The position numbers and the translations under genes were made by a program. From positions 1-24,891 of the forward strand of contig WION01000676.1 in the NCBI GenBank assembly GCA_015039365.1: a stretch of 24,891 bases of DNA, written 5' to 3'. Every line of letters starts with the position of its first letter. Within the stretch, counting starts at the first letter, position 1. This stretch comes from Amanita rubescens. Taxonomy: Eukaryota > Basidiomycota > Agaricomycetes > Agaricales > Amanitaceae. Of this stretch, positions 1-11,000 are shown one piece after another. Under the pieces are notes generated by a model. The model ran no database searches. It saw nothing but the letters and a program-made list of their open reading frames with translations, and was not told the origin of the DNA.

Positions 1-870
1 CATATTGGCAGGTCACGAAGAAACCGGGGGGTCGCGAAGGAACGGACGTCGTGTGTAATCCGCACTATATGTGCCGCAATGCTCGGGTCTCAAATGACGC
101 GCTTAGTAATAGCATAGCCACCTCAAATGTGTCCGATCGCCTCTCGCTGCAATGTTCTTCGTTAATTGTTCTCGTCCTTCTGTCATCTACGTTACAAAAC
201 GGCAGGATTAAGACCCAACAATGTATTACATGAGAATAAGACAGATTCATCCCGTAATGTGACAAATATTCTCGTGTTCACTAAGAGTAACCTAGCCTTT
301 ACTGGTACTTCTGGATGCCAGTGTTGTATCGGGATCCTGGATACAGCTGCTAGACTTCCAACTTGTCGGCCTTCAGTTTGAGGCTTTGAGGCAACCCTTC
401 ATTGGTACTATATCCTTGTCCAGGTTGTCCCATCAACAATCATCGTCCACTTCCGACACTTCAATGCAGTCCGAATTTGTCAATCTGTGCATTCCGGGTC
501 ATCTTTGCAAGGTTAGGTCAAAGAATAAGCTGAGTGCCAGCTGCAATTTGAATTTTGTTCTGCTTTCTCCTGTTCTCTTTACCGGAAGTTCTCATTGCAG
601 CCTCAGGCAATTGCCTGCTTATCAGCTTCCTCTCGTGCTGACGCTCCACTGTTTGGCTCTCGTCAAGTTTGCACGCTGTTCGTCGAAGGTACACTTGACT
701 TTCATCATCAGGAAGGAACTTTTTACTGATAATAAACCCTTCAATCATGTTGTAGGTGGAAAGCAGCATTAAACCCACAAGGCATATTAAAGTTGCAAGG
801 TTTTGCTCGTGAGTCGCTGGTTATTTCGGTAGGTCCACAGGGCCAGGGCCTTCATTTATATCATTAGTTA
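1..870. other. No recognisable gene
   Basis: Neither strand gives a protein family I recognise. The only suggestive stretch is on the minus strand at about 823-518. It has a hydrophobic run (ATLICLVGLMLLS) just before a charged, Lys/Arg/Glu-rich tail that ends at a stop near 518. That could be the last part of a single-pass membrane protein. No upstream exon or start can be fixed with confidence. Confidence 0.4.
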
Positions 871-1107
871 ATGTTGGAATCGGAAGTACGGCTGAGGCTG
901 AAGAAGACGACAGCCGCCGCCCGCTGGTACGGCTGGACACATGCTGTGCACAGGAGGAGGAACCGGAGGAGACGGAGAAGCAGATGGAGATGGAGGACTA
1001 GGGGTAGACGACGAGGAAGTGTAGGAAGCGGGCGAGGACTCAGGCGAGGGAGTGTTTGGGGAAACAGCGCTGTGCGCCGAGAAGATTTCGTTCCTGTACT
1101 AGTATAG
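871..1107. repeat. Purine-rich low-complexity tract
   Basis: From about 940 to 1070 the plus strand is almost all purines with GGA/GAC/GAG repeats, so one plus frame reads as an Arg-rich ORF and the minus strand reads as Ser/Pro-rich (for example TPSPPSPSASPSPPVPPP). The Arg-rich ORF is a composition artefact. The minus-strand reading could be a Ser/Pro stalk of a degraded surface protein lying upstream of the hydrophobic run at about 780-823, but the frames do not join. I assign no function. Confidence 0.45.
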
Positions 1108-1856
1108 TCTATATAAGTAGCTAGTCTACGGACTGAATACTACGACATGACTCCTATATTCGAACATCCCGCTCCCCTCGTTATATTTCAACAGTTAATG
1201 GTACTATGAAAGCCATAGCTCGTTCCACTTCTGTAGGATGACTGATATTGGTGCCATCATTGGTTTTGGATGTGAACCATTTGGCCGCCCAAGCATTTTG
1301 AAGCGACTGCTTACATGCTGGTGAGGGTTTCCTATGATTTATTTGCCTCAGTCCCTCCCGCATGCTGAGAATGAACACATAGCATACGTATTTCAGTCTA
1401 CAACGCCTAGGACGCGTCTGTCACACATGTGACATCTCGTGTAAATTAGGTATGCCGCGTCCTCAGCGTTTCGGCAGTTCCTGAAACATTTTACTAATGT
1501 AACGGCCGTGACATGCATACTAAAGTAGGCTCCATTTCCTGTTTTGATCACTGTGTTCTTTTCGGATTTCGTTAGTTTTTAGCCAATAGTTGTCTGATAT
1601 ACGGATATCAATGAAAACAGAAAAATTCCTGAAATGCGTTTGAAGAAGTTGCTCTTATGAGGTACATATGCTGCTACAAGCAGGGCTTGAGCGAGGCAAA
1701 CCGTGAAAGTGCTTCCTGAACTTGGTCGGACAGTATTCAGCTCGGATTGCAGTGTGACAACAACAAGGACAAACAATGGACTGTTTGCAGGGATTGCGGC
1801 ACCCCACTATACTCGGGAGCGCCGCCTGCGTCGGCAGCAACCTTGCTTGCATTGCG
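1108..1856. other. No gene seen
   Basis: Only short overlapping ORFs without recognisable motifs, and no convincing exon/intron chain on either strand. AT-rich and probably intergenic or decayed transposon flank. Confidence 0.4.
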
Positions 1857-2046
1857 AGCCCCTCTTCCTTTCTGTACGATATTTACAACGAAGATTATAC
1901 ACTGTGCTTCAGTTTGGATCGCATCTCAAGACATGTACGTGAAGAGGACCCAGCCCCTCTTCCTTTCTGTACGATATTTACAATGAAGATTATACACTGT
2001 GCTTCAGTTCGAATCGCATCTCAAGACATGTACGTGAAGAGGACCC
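1857..2046. repeat. 95-bp direct tandem duplication, two copies
   Basis: Copy 1 is 1857-1951 and copy 2 is 1952-2046. Both start AGCCCCTCTTCCTTTC and end in ACGTGAAGAGGACCC. I count about three mismatches by eye (ACAACG/ACAATG and TTTGGATC/TTCGAATC), so the duplication is fairly young. It directly abuts the point where similarity to the DUF6570 relic on the minus strand stops, so it may mark a rearrangement or element boundary. Confidence 0.9.
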
Positions 2047-3167
2047 CGCGTTTGACGTTCGACGAAGACTTCGTCGTAATCTGATGGGACGCCATCAGCA
2101 GGAAGGGAATCCAAGTTGTCTGATGAGATGACAATATCTCTGTAAAACGGATTGTTTGCCTTTAACCAAACTAGCAAATATAGTGGCGTCGCACGCGAAA
2201 GAGGTTACGCATCCAGTTCTCCGGCAAATGACGCTGGCCGAACAACGTGATTTGAATCACAGAGGCAAGAACTGAAGGACAACGAGGCATCAAGTTGCCT
2301 TGGATCATGTCGGCGATGCCCGGGGCATCAAGGTCATAGCTACAGACATTACCACGCATGGCACGTTGAAGGGTAGGATTGTCACCTCCAAGATAACGAT
2401 TGTTCAAACGCCGTTATGCCTTGGAAATAATTTGAATACGAAGACTCTAGGATAGACAAGAGCAACGAGTAACTGTTCTGGCAGGCTCAAACGTTTCAAT
2501 ACATCGGGAACCACCCCGATCCAGAGGTTGTTAGCCAAGGACCTCCTAGGCGGAAGGTTACAATCGCCCAATTTCAAATCACCGAGGCAGTGACGACAAA
2601 TTTGCACAAAAAACCCCTCAGGCCTCATTTGAGTGGCAGACGGTTCGAGAAGCAGGGAACCAAACGACGTCTGTTGGGGATCCGCTGCAGCGAAAACCAT
2701 TGCAATTGATCCGAGTCGTAAAAGGCCTGTCGTCCACATACACCACAAACGCTGGAGGAAAGACGCGCATTTGAAGTGGATTCGTAGAAAGCACGGTAGC
2801 AGGTCTTGATTTCCGCATCGGACGGAAGCTCAAGGAACACGGACGGGTTGGGAGGCTGGTGCTCACATCTAACCCGTACGACATCCCTCTCCGAATCGTC
2901 ATCGTCGACAGGCGCACGAACAGGTTTTCGGCGTGTACGATCTTCCCGAACGTCTCTTGATTCCGCAAACGACAAGATCAGGTTTAAAATGTGCTGAGAC
3001 GAGTTCTGGAGAAACCACAGAACGAGATCATGCTTGTTTTGGCGATCGGTGGACGGCAGGCCGAGGAAGTGGGAGGCATAGTGGCGAAGGGAATTCAGGG
3101 ACATTGCCGATAGACGGTTGTATGACTGTTCGCGCGAGGGAGTATGGGAATCTGCGTGGTTGGACAT
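2047..3167 (-). pseudogene. Frame-broken DUF6570 protein relic (Helitron-associated)
   Basis: Four colinear minus-strand pieces in different frames. 3167-2625 has a SAP-like N-terminus (LSAMSLNSLRHYASHFLGLP) and a Cys motif (VCGVCGRQ). 2748-2404 contains SLANNLWIGVVPDVLKRLS and LLVALVYPRVFVFKLFP. 2407-2171 contains LQRAMRGNVCSYDL, MPRCPSVLASVIQITLFG and LPENWMRNLFRVRR. 2170-2047 contains WLKANNPFYRDIVISSDNL and LPADGVPSDYDEV. These are the hallmark blocks of DUF6570, which in basidiomycetes usually lies upstream of the Helitron-like N domain and PIF1-type helicase of Helitron transposons. Neither of those is present here: similarity ends at about 2047 beside the tandem duplication. The order of blocks is intact but there are at least three frame breaks, so this is a truncated fossil. 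Assignment to DUF6570 is confident from motif pattern; origin as a Helitron piece is inference. Confidence 0.8.
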
Positions 3168-4656
3168 GCCTCCTAAAAATTATCAGATTGCGAGCAAAAG
3201 GGCGACGAGAGAAGAGGAGAACGTTGGGCGGGACAAAATATGGAGACGACCACACGTGGCGCCGACGGTAAGGTCCAGAACGATCCATAAAATTTCTATC
3301 AATTGAATTGGGAGCTCCCTACGATATGGGTCTCCTACGCTGAAAGCGAACGGGACAAGTTATCGCGGTCGAAGATAGAATACAGGAGCACCGATCTGGA
3401 TGTTCACGTATAGCCGAGGAGCTAAGCAGCGCACGTAATCAGATGGAACCGGCTGCCGGCTCGGTGGAAGCCGGGGTGTTTGGATGTATTTAGACCTCTA
3501 AATTCACAACGAATAAACCTTGCAAGCAAGGTAATGGATTGAGGTATTCGGTGAGATATCACGTGTATGGTGGATGTTAAAAATAGGGGAGAATTGTTGG
3601 CATCCGCAGCCGTCTTTCCGCTATTATGTCTTCGCAATTATGTCAGAAACGCCGTCCCCAGTCTTTCCATCGGGACCGGACCTAAACCGACGAGAGTCGA
3701 CGCACATCATAAGATTTGGTGCGCGTTTTACGTGAGGTGCGGTGGATGACAGGTTGGTGATGACGCTCTACATTTCTTGATAGGACGCCCATGAACTGTA
3801 CCAACGAGTCGATGTTTGATAGCAAGATTGCACTGAATTATGTTGAAAATGCATTTGTGGAAGCGAAAAGGCATTGGTTGAAAACATCATTAGAGCAGTA
3901 AACCATAGCTGAATGAAGAAATAAATAGAAATAGTAGACGTTATTAGTGATCTTGTGTATTTGGCGACATTAAAACATCTGTAATTTGTACCGTGTACGT
4001 TTCTGACCTTTGCCATTTGCCTTCCGTGCCGACTTCTCTCTTGCAACCTTCTTGACCTCGACTCCGTGAATATAGTCAATTGGTCAATCGTGTCGTCGAT
4101 GGTATTCACCGACTCAGGCATTTCCTCACGGTCCGGTTATATGCGACATCCCGTTAGCATTCGAAATGAAAAAATCCACGTGCATCACTTCATCTGCGAA
4201 GAGATTCAATACCATTGACGGTCCTCCTTCAACTCAAGTGTCTCTCAACAACCTCGGTCTTCTTCGTCGGAAGACAGTTTATATCATTGTGACGGCTTTC
4301 GTCACTGCGGCGATGGAACAGACTTGGTTGGTCAAGTTCATGACCATGAGGCTGACTTTCTCAGCCAAGACCTAGGAAAGTGTTAGAAGATCGGGGAGGA
4401 TAGAAAAGAGAAGTGTTTCGAGGCCATCCTCTTGAAGTATATCAGTGGTGACGATATCCTACCCCCTTAGGCCTGGATAGTGATGTGTTTTAGTACCTGA
4501 CTCGTCTTACATCCTGAGCACCAAAAGAAATGCTCCACCAGGTCGCGGTCATATTATCTGACTTTTAAAGAGCGGTTCGCGACCAACATCATTCATTGAA
4601 ACTAGGTCGGAGACCAGACACTATTTTGAGAGATTCTTTATCCCACATTATGACTC
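3168..4656. other. Long stretch without a recognisable gene
   Basis: ORFs up to 117 codons occur (for example 4121-3768, minus; 4166-4375, plus) but none shows a family signature or joins into a spliced model. The minus strand near 4075-3980 gives a short Lys/Arg-rich frame ending RTRYKLQMF that might be the tail of a small lost or unrecognised basic protein. Probably intergenic sequence between the transposon relic and the 3' end of the FKBP gene. Confidence 0.4.
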
Positions 4657-6229
4657 CTACTTGATTTCCAGAAGCCTGACATCTGTTCGCATGGTCAATA
4701 AAATTATCCAAACCTGTACACTGAGCCAAATCTCACCAAAGACGAGCGTGGAATTGGGAGGAATGCCATCCGTGCCTTTCTTTCCATACGCCATGTGCGC
4801 CGGAATTGTTATCTTTCTTTCACCACCAACGTGCATTCCGACGATACCCTCATCCCACCCTAGGAAAGAAACATCAGGCTCGTCGTCATAAGCAAAGAAG
4901 TTACTCACCTTTTATCACTTCCCCTTGACCTAGCCGAAATGTGAACTGTAACGTATTATTATAGAGGGCAGAAATTGGAACGACCAACTAACCGGCTTTC
5001 CTTGGGTATTTTTGTCGAAGATTTTACCGTTTTGTAGTTTGCCAATGTATCTCATTGAGACTTTATTGCCCTTTTTTGCAGCTGGACCACTTCCTTCTGT
5101 GGAATCCCAGTATTTAAGACCTCCTGGGAGCTCTTTGTCGACACGCTTGGGCTTTCCCTCTTCTCCGGACTTGTCCTTTTTCCCTTTCTTTTCCTTCTTC
5201 TTCTCCTTTTCTTCGACCTTCTTTTCATCCTTATTATCCTTCTCTCCCTTTTTCTTATCCTTCTCTTCGAGTTTTTTTCCGTCCTTATCACCCTCCTCTC
5301 CTTTTTTCGTCGTTTCCGTCCCTTCCTTCGCGCCCGAGGTTACGGCGACAGCTTGGCCATTTTGGCCTTTCTGTTTTTTATTTTTCTTCTCCATTTTCGA
5401 CTTCTCTTTGTCCAAGTCAACGGTCTCAAGTTCTCTTGCACGTTTGAGGTTTTTGCTCGGCTCTTCAACTACCTCTTCAAACCTGCTGCAAGAAGTGTAT
5501 AAACATGATGCACTCAGTCAAAGCGAAATATTTCGAACCTTGCATCCGTCAACTCCTCGGATCCCATGTCTGCATCCGAGTCAACTCCATCGAGGTCTTC
5601 TTCTTCGGAGCTCATCCAATCTGATTCATCAAATGGCGGATTGTCCACGCCTGCTTGATCTGTTGGAATTTGAGCTGAAGTCCAAGCTAGGATGATGTGT
5701 TATGTGCTAACCAAGATAATTTCCGCTCAAAAACACAGAACTGCAAAGCCATTCAGTAGACTACAAAAAGTGTAGAAACAAACGCTGACTTTTTGCCAAC
5801 TAATGTAAAAAGGTATGGTTCGTCCCTTTCAAGGACAATGTCGGTTGTCGTGTGTTCAAACTAGCATTATATGTCATGCAAAACTAGCGATGCTATGTCA
5901 ACAAATCCTCATACCTTGCCGGCCGTTAGAGAACACAAAACTGTCGTGACTTCATTGATGGCTGGCTCTTCGTCCTCATCCTCGCCATCCTCATCTTCGT
6001 CGTCAGAATCATGAGATGCCGGGGCATTGTACGTAATTTTGACGATGCTCCTTCCGTTTGGATCTGCAAGCGCATCTCCCAGAGCCACATTGCTGATTTT
6101 AAGGTCAGTGACGGGTACGACCACTTCTTCTTTGCCTGGCGTTAATTCTTGACTCCTGAAAGAGGAGTAAGTAAAAAATGCATGTAATTACGTGTAAAGT
6201 ACAAACCAGAATCCTATTGCGATTGTCAT
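4657..6229 (-). CDS. FPR4: Nucleolar FKBP-type peptidyl-prolyl isomerase (Fpr3/Fpr4, FKBP39 type)
   Basis: Nine exons give one intact frame of 386 aa: 6229-6207, 6155-5915, 5860-5790, 5740-5712, 5659-5539, 5482-4993, 4945-4909, 4859-4737, 4682-4657. Residues 1-121 form the nucleoplasmin-like domain typical of this subfamily (start [20 protein letters not shown] at its end) with an acidic Asp/Glu run inside. An acidic linker and a long Lys/Glu-rich tract (about 165-265) follow. The C-terminal FKBP domain (about 285-386) keeps the ligand and catalytic pocket residues: Y307, F317, D318, F328, V335, I336, W339, Y362 and F378. Family members fold prolines in histone tails and act as histone chaperones in the nucleolus; length fits the family. 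The start is fixed by the first exon, which has only 23 coding bases. The Lys/Glu tract produces a long pyrimidine-rich shadow ORF on the plus strand. Divergent partner is ARPC4. Confidence 0.93.
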
Positions 6230-6380
6230 TTTTTGCTCGGACAAAAGAAGGAAGAAGTGTAGATAGACTAAGAGAAAAGTTTTTACGCGACTCGAGGAAC
6301 AGGCTCCCTGAGGAAATAAACTCCGCCTGAAATTGATCTAATCTTGGACAACCATTCGCTTGATATTGAATACGTGAACA
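6230..6380. promoter_or_regulatory. 151-bp divergent promoter of FPR4 and ARPC4
   Basis: The two start codons face away from each other with only this interval between them, so both genes must be driven from here. I see no clear TATA box or other strong motif. The role is inferred from gene arrangement only. Confidence 0.6.
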
Positions 6381-7204
6381 ATGGTACGCGATATGCTCGC
6401 TGCTGGTGGTGCACTCTGACGTGTATACAAGTCCAATGTCCTAAGGCCGTACCTTGCAGCTGTTCGCTCTACCTTGACAGCTGCGTTGACACTAGAGAAC
6501 TTCTCTTCTCAGGTAATCTTGGTCTCGCCCACGAATAAGAGAAAAAACCCACACGTATTTAGGTTGTGGAAAGGCATAACAAACCAGAAGTGGAGGCAAG
6601 GTGAAGATGGCTTATGTCTACCCTGTTTTAACCCTGCCAATCTAATACGTATGGCGCAGGGGATCCAAAGAAATACTTCTAAATCCTCTTACTATCTCCC
6701 GCAACGAGAACGAGCGGGTCCTTATCGAGCCATCAGTCAATTCTATCAGACTTAGCATCAAGATCAAGCAGGCAGACGAAATTGAACGGATACTTTGTCA
6801 TAAATTTACGCGCTTTATGATGCAAAGAGCAGAAAGCTTCGTCGTTCTAAGGCGAAAGCCTGTCCAAGTACGTCCGATGCTTCATACACCAATATTACTT
6901 TTACGATTGCAGGAGCCCGCATAGGGATATGATATCTCTTTTCTTATCACGAACACACACTCTGAAACGATGTTGAAGCACAAAATTGTAGATTTCATCA
7001 TACAGTTGCGTCGCTTTAATCCTATGGCGTAGTTGAGTTTATCACAGGTGTTCAGATTTATGGAAGAAGTGGACAAAGAAATAAGTGAGATGAAATTAAG
7101 TCTCAATGCACGTGCACGTATCGTGGCAGAGTCATACCTTACGGCAGTATGTATGTTATCAGCACCTAAGATCAAACTGACGAGCACTTCAGTTTAATGC
7201 ATGA
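6381..7204 (+). CDS. ARC19: ARP2/3 complex subunit 4 (p20)
   Basis: Seven exons give an intact 170-aa protein (human ARPC4 is 168 aa): 6381-6383, 6432-6512, 6563-6600, 6660-6867, 6925-7004, 7056-7146, 7193-7204. Signature blocks are present in order: [94 protein letters not shown] and [24 protein letters not shown]4 pairs with ARPC2 at the core of the Arp2/3 complex, which nucleates branched actin at cortical patches. The first coding exon is just the ATG, followed by a 48-bp intron; this start is chosen because it restores the usual fungal MSN-LRPYL N-terminus. The last intron (7147-7192) is preferred over read-through because the family ends within a few residues of this point. The stop lies 10 bp from the stop of the convergent acetyltransferase gene. 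Confidence 0.95.
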
Positions 7205-7214
7205 TTTCCTCCGG

Positions 7215-7922
7215 CTACTCCATGTACTGTAATTGACGCAAATCAGCTTTGAACTCTCGGATTTTGAGACGATACTGACACCCACTCTTCCGTGTCCTGT
7301 CCTTTGATCCTAGCTTCGCTTCAAGTCTTGACTTGACACTCTCATTCCATTCCAAGTCCAGTATGCTGTATCCCCTAACGTCTGTGTAGGTCCCATCGAC
7401 GTTCCTCCAACATTCCCTCCGTAAAGCCTCTAGCTTTGCTCCCGCGACATCCTCCAACCAGCGTTGCATCGGTAAGTTGTCGATACCTGTCTCGAAGGTG
7501 ACCCTGTGCAACTGCTTTTCCTCGAAGATCCATCTCAACACGGTATATATTGCCTCCGTCGCTATTCCCCCACGAAGTAACTGTGGAACTATGAGGATCC
7601 CGACCTCACAGCTTTTGAATGTCTCATTGATGTTGAGACAGGCCGTGGTGCCAGCGAATACCTCTGTCCCTAACTCTTTGTCCGTGATGAGGTGTATGTT
7701 GAAGTCCACTATGGTAGGGTCTCTGGCACGACTTTCGCGAAGTTGGCGTGCTTCATCTATTGTCAGGTGTTCGGGGAAGAACTTCAGGTATTTCCGTGTA
7801 CCAGGGTGGGTACGATTCTGAAGAACGGCCGCATCTTCTGTGGGACTCGGCCGGGCTAACCTAAGTTGACCAGTCGGTGACAGAAGCTCAATGGAGGACA
7901 TGTCCTGAATGGCACTTGTCAT
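7215..7922 (-). CDS. GNAT acetyltransferase, RimJ/RimL (Acetyltransf_3) type
   Basis: A single uninterrupted 235-codon frame, unlike its intron-rich neighbours. The N-terminal part has the beta-strand LLSPTGQLRLARPSPTEDAA typical of RimJ/RimL-like enzymes. The central part has the acetyl-CoA-binding region (CEVGILIVPQLLRGGIATEA, a loose version of the Q/RxxGxG/A loop), then LHRVTFETGIDNLPMQRWLE, where an N-x-x-x-x-R/L-motif usually marks the C-terminal half of the fold. Such proteins acetylate small molecules or protein N-termini; the substrate cannot be told from sequence. A Lys/Arg-rich C-terminal tail (about 195-228) is not part of the fold. It is convergent with ARPC4 with only 10 bp between stop codons, so the 3' UTRs probably overlap. 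Confidence 0.88.
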   Translation of the reverse strand: MTSAIQDMSSIELLSPTGQLRLARPSPTEDAAVLQNRTHPGTRKYLKFFPEHLTIDEARQLRESRARDPTIVDFNIHLITDKELGTEVFAGTTACLNINETFKSCEVGILIVPQLLRGGIATEAIYTVLRWIFEEKQLHRVTFETGIDNLPMQRWLEDVAGAKLEALRRECWRNVDGTYTDVRGYSILDLEWNESVKSRLEAKLGSKDRTRKSGCQYRLKIREFKADLRQLQYME

Positions 7923-8045
7923 GAGAGTATGAACTAAGATCGATCATATGCATAATCCATTAATAAGGCCCGTGCAGCGGCACCGAGTGAGCGATTCATT
8001 ATGAAGATAAACTAGTATCCATGTATTTATGGAAATTTCCGTCCC

Positions 8046-11000
8046 CTAATGCTGAGGAATCCTAAACAACTCAATGAGATCTGCTAATTGTTTAGAAAAT
8101 TAATTCGAGCCATTTTCTTTCACAAACCTTGTAGCCTAGCCTCTCGCTGTTGGCGTTGCGTCTCCTTGCCTTTGATACCGGAAAAAGCCTTGATATGATG
8201 GTCAGTGATGTGTAGAAGGACCTAGAGAGAGAGATTCCTACCTGTTTGATAAGATTTTTCTTTCGGTCTTGTATTTCCAGAACCTTGGATTCAACAGTAT
8301 TCTCAGCAATAAGTTGGTAGATGTGAACAGGTTTTCGCTGTCCGATACGGTTAACACGGTCAACAGCTTGACTTTCAATTCCTTCCTATAAATTGATTAT
8401 ATTACTATTAAATAATATCCGGAGGCTGGTATACTTGCCTGCCACCAACTGCGTAGAGGCGATGGACCGCTTTAGGCCGACAGACTTATGATAAGACAAT
8501 GACTCACGGATCCATCCTAATTCAAGGTGAGTGTATTTCCAACCGGCCGTCAAAAATAAACTCACAAGAATACATTATTAGCCACTGGGACATTTATAGT
8601 TTAAATTTACTGTTAGTAAATAGTGGCTTGACGCACCTGTCAAGTTGAGACCAAGAGCACCCTAAGCAGGGAATATATGTGAACTGACAACACGCAAAGA
8701 ACGGGAAGTTTTAGTTACCGCTTTCAGAGAGATGAGCATAACCCGAGGATTATCTCCCGAACAGAACATATCATCTGCATAGGTACTTTCATCCTTCGCC
8801 TTTCCTTTCCCGTTCCTGTTGGAAACGTTATCTTCGTCTTCCGTTTGCTCCCCTAGATTGGCTATTGAGAAGTCCGAGTCTGATTCGGTCACTGAATCTT
8901 CATCATTCAAAACGCGCTGATGTTTGGTGACCGATTGTCTCGTAGGGCGAATATTTCTCTTGGTAGGTGCAGGTATTGTTGAACTTTGTACTGAATTTTC
9001 CACTGGAATGACGAAGCGAGCTATGGCTTCTTGGCGCCTCTTTGCCGACATTTGACCATCAAAGCGGACATAGGATATGCTGTTTTCATGGTCAACGACT
9101 TTCTATGAATAACAAAAGCTCTAACCCTTCCTCCTCAAAAGCCTCGGCGATCTGCTTGCTTGTCAGTTACTGCTACAAAGGGCCAAATCAGCGCTTGCCT
9201 TGTCCATGAAGGATGTGAATTGGGAGAACACAAGTGACTTGTCTGTTGATGGAAGCAATTTCAATAAATGGATCAATTGTTCAATCTTTGCAGATGGATG
9301 ATCACGAAGTTCATTATTCACGTCACTGATCGCGACACACGGTTGAGTAAATTCTGTGGGCGGTGGTGGCTCGTACAAGTCACCCATTCCGAGAGGGCGA
9401 CGATCCTACTAAGTATCAGATTGACGATAAATCGCAAGAGAACACGGTATTCACCATTGGACACCTTTGATCCCGAGAGATGACTTCTCGTATGCTGTAT
9501 AGAATGGAGTACAAAGTGAATAAGAAGCTAGGAGTTTGATGTATACGTACCAACTAAGACAGTACATGTGTGAGCAACTGGTTATTCTGGGCTCGTTAAA
9601 CAAACTTAAGCAGATAGGACATTCTTCGCAATCTTCAATAGCTTGTGCGAGAACCTGTCGTAGCTGGGATATTTCCAAAGGAGTCCGGGAGGCTAAAGAC
9701 TTCTGGGTGCCCTGGGACTGCAGTTCCTCGACGTAGCCTCTTGGTACGAGGCCAGGGTGCAATGCTATTTGGCGTAATCGAGTGAGCATGCTAAGAGCGT
9801 TGGCTTGCACCTGTAATCATTTTCCAAATTACATCAGGGAAAGAAAAACTCCGGAACATACCATCGTACCCATTCCTTCATTCAAAATCGCTGTCAGTCT
9901 CTGCTGTGCGGCGGCTTCGACTTTGTCGTAGAGCCGCTTATACGAGTTAACTTTACTATACACAGAAAAAAAGTTATTTACCCTTGCTTCGTCGTTGAGA
10001 GTGACAGGCACTCGGATCATTTCGACCTTTCAGGTATTAAGCATGACCTAAGATAAATCTCCGAGCTTACAGGTGGCAGAATGATCAGAGGATTCCCTTG
10101 GCTATCTTGCATCTATAGCATGATTAATGACGATCTGCAGGAACAGTGTGTATCTACCTCTTTAGTCCGCCGAATGCAAATTTGACTCATTAAGGCCTAA
10201 TCAAATTACCATTCGACATTCGACTCCATGATAGAACGAAGGAAGCAAGCGCACCCGCAAAAGCTCAGCACCTTCGGTTCGCCCGTATCTCAGTGGTCGG
10301 AGCAACAGTCGTTTAAAGAAGTCCTCGTTGTCCAACGGTTGACATATTTGTAAAAAAGCCAACAGCGAACCAAGGTCCTTTAGCTTTGTAAGTCCCGTCC
10401 CATTCCTGTAAATATTTCCATACATTGGGAGAATTAACCTAATCTAGCTTTCAGCCGGTTATGTACGACGAGAAAGAAAGAAATCGCACAATTGGTGTAC
10501 CGCTAAGTATCCATCGTCGTTGAGCATTTAGGGCGCAAATTGCTTTCGATGTTTTAGTTTTGGAGTTACGAATCGTGTGCCCTTCATCTAAGATAATTCT
10601 CTTCGTGATTGTTAGCACTAATACAATTGGCTTCACGCATGACTTTTACCTTCCACTGCACGCCAAATAAAGTCTTTTCCGACTTCTTCCTTTTTTTACT
10701 GGGACCTGACTGTCCATTCGTCGAATCTCCTGTATACTCTCCGCTAACCGTCTGATACGTCGTAATTACAACGTCATATTTGGCTAATTCTTGAGAGTTG
10801 AAAGAGCGATTTGAACCATGGTACACAATGTACTCGATTGTACCTGGAGCACAATGATCTTGTATCTGTTGCTCCCAATTTGAGAGCACAGAAAGAGGAA
10901 CAACTAGGATATTGATTAATAGACATGACGGTGAAATAAGGGGACATACGTACTGATCAGCGTCGTTTTCGAATAGTCTGGCGGAACGTCATTCTTCGTG

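Noticed and set aside
871..1107. Arg-rich basic protein on the plus strand
   Set aside because: Purine-rich low-complexity DNA alone explains it; no start context, domain or splice partner.
2060..2076. Hairpin CGACGAAG-A-CTTCGTCG as a possible Helitron 3' terminal stem
   Set aside because: It lies within the conserved coding frame of the DUF6570 relic (DYDEVFVE), near the truncated end rather than a CTRR terminus, so it is probably incidental.
5012..5695. Long plus-strand ORF of 227 codons, rich in Phe/Ser
   Set aside because: It is the antisense of the Lys/Glu-rich tract and flanking exons of the FKBP gene; its composition mirrors AAG/GAG codons on the minus strand.
7477..7821. Plus-strand ORF of 114 codons
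   Set aside because: Antisense shadow of the intact GNAT acetyltransferase.
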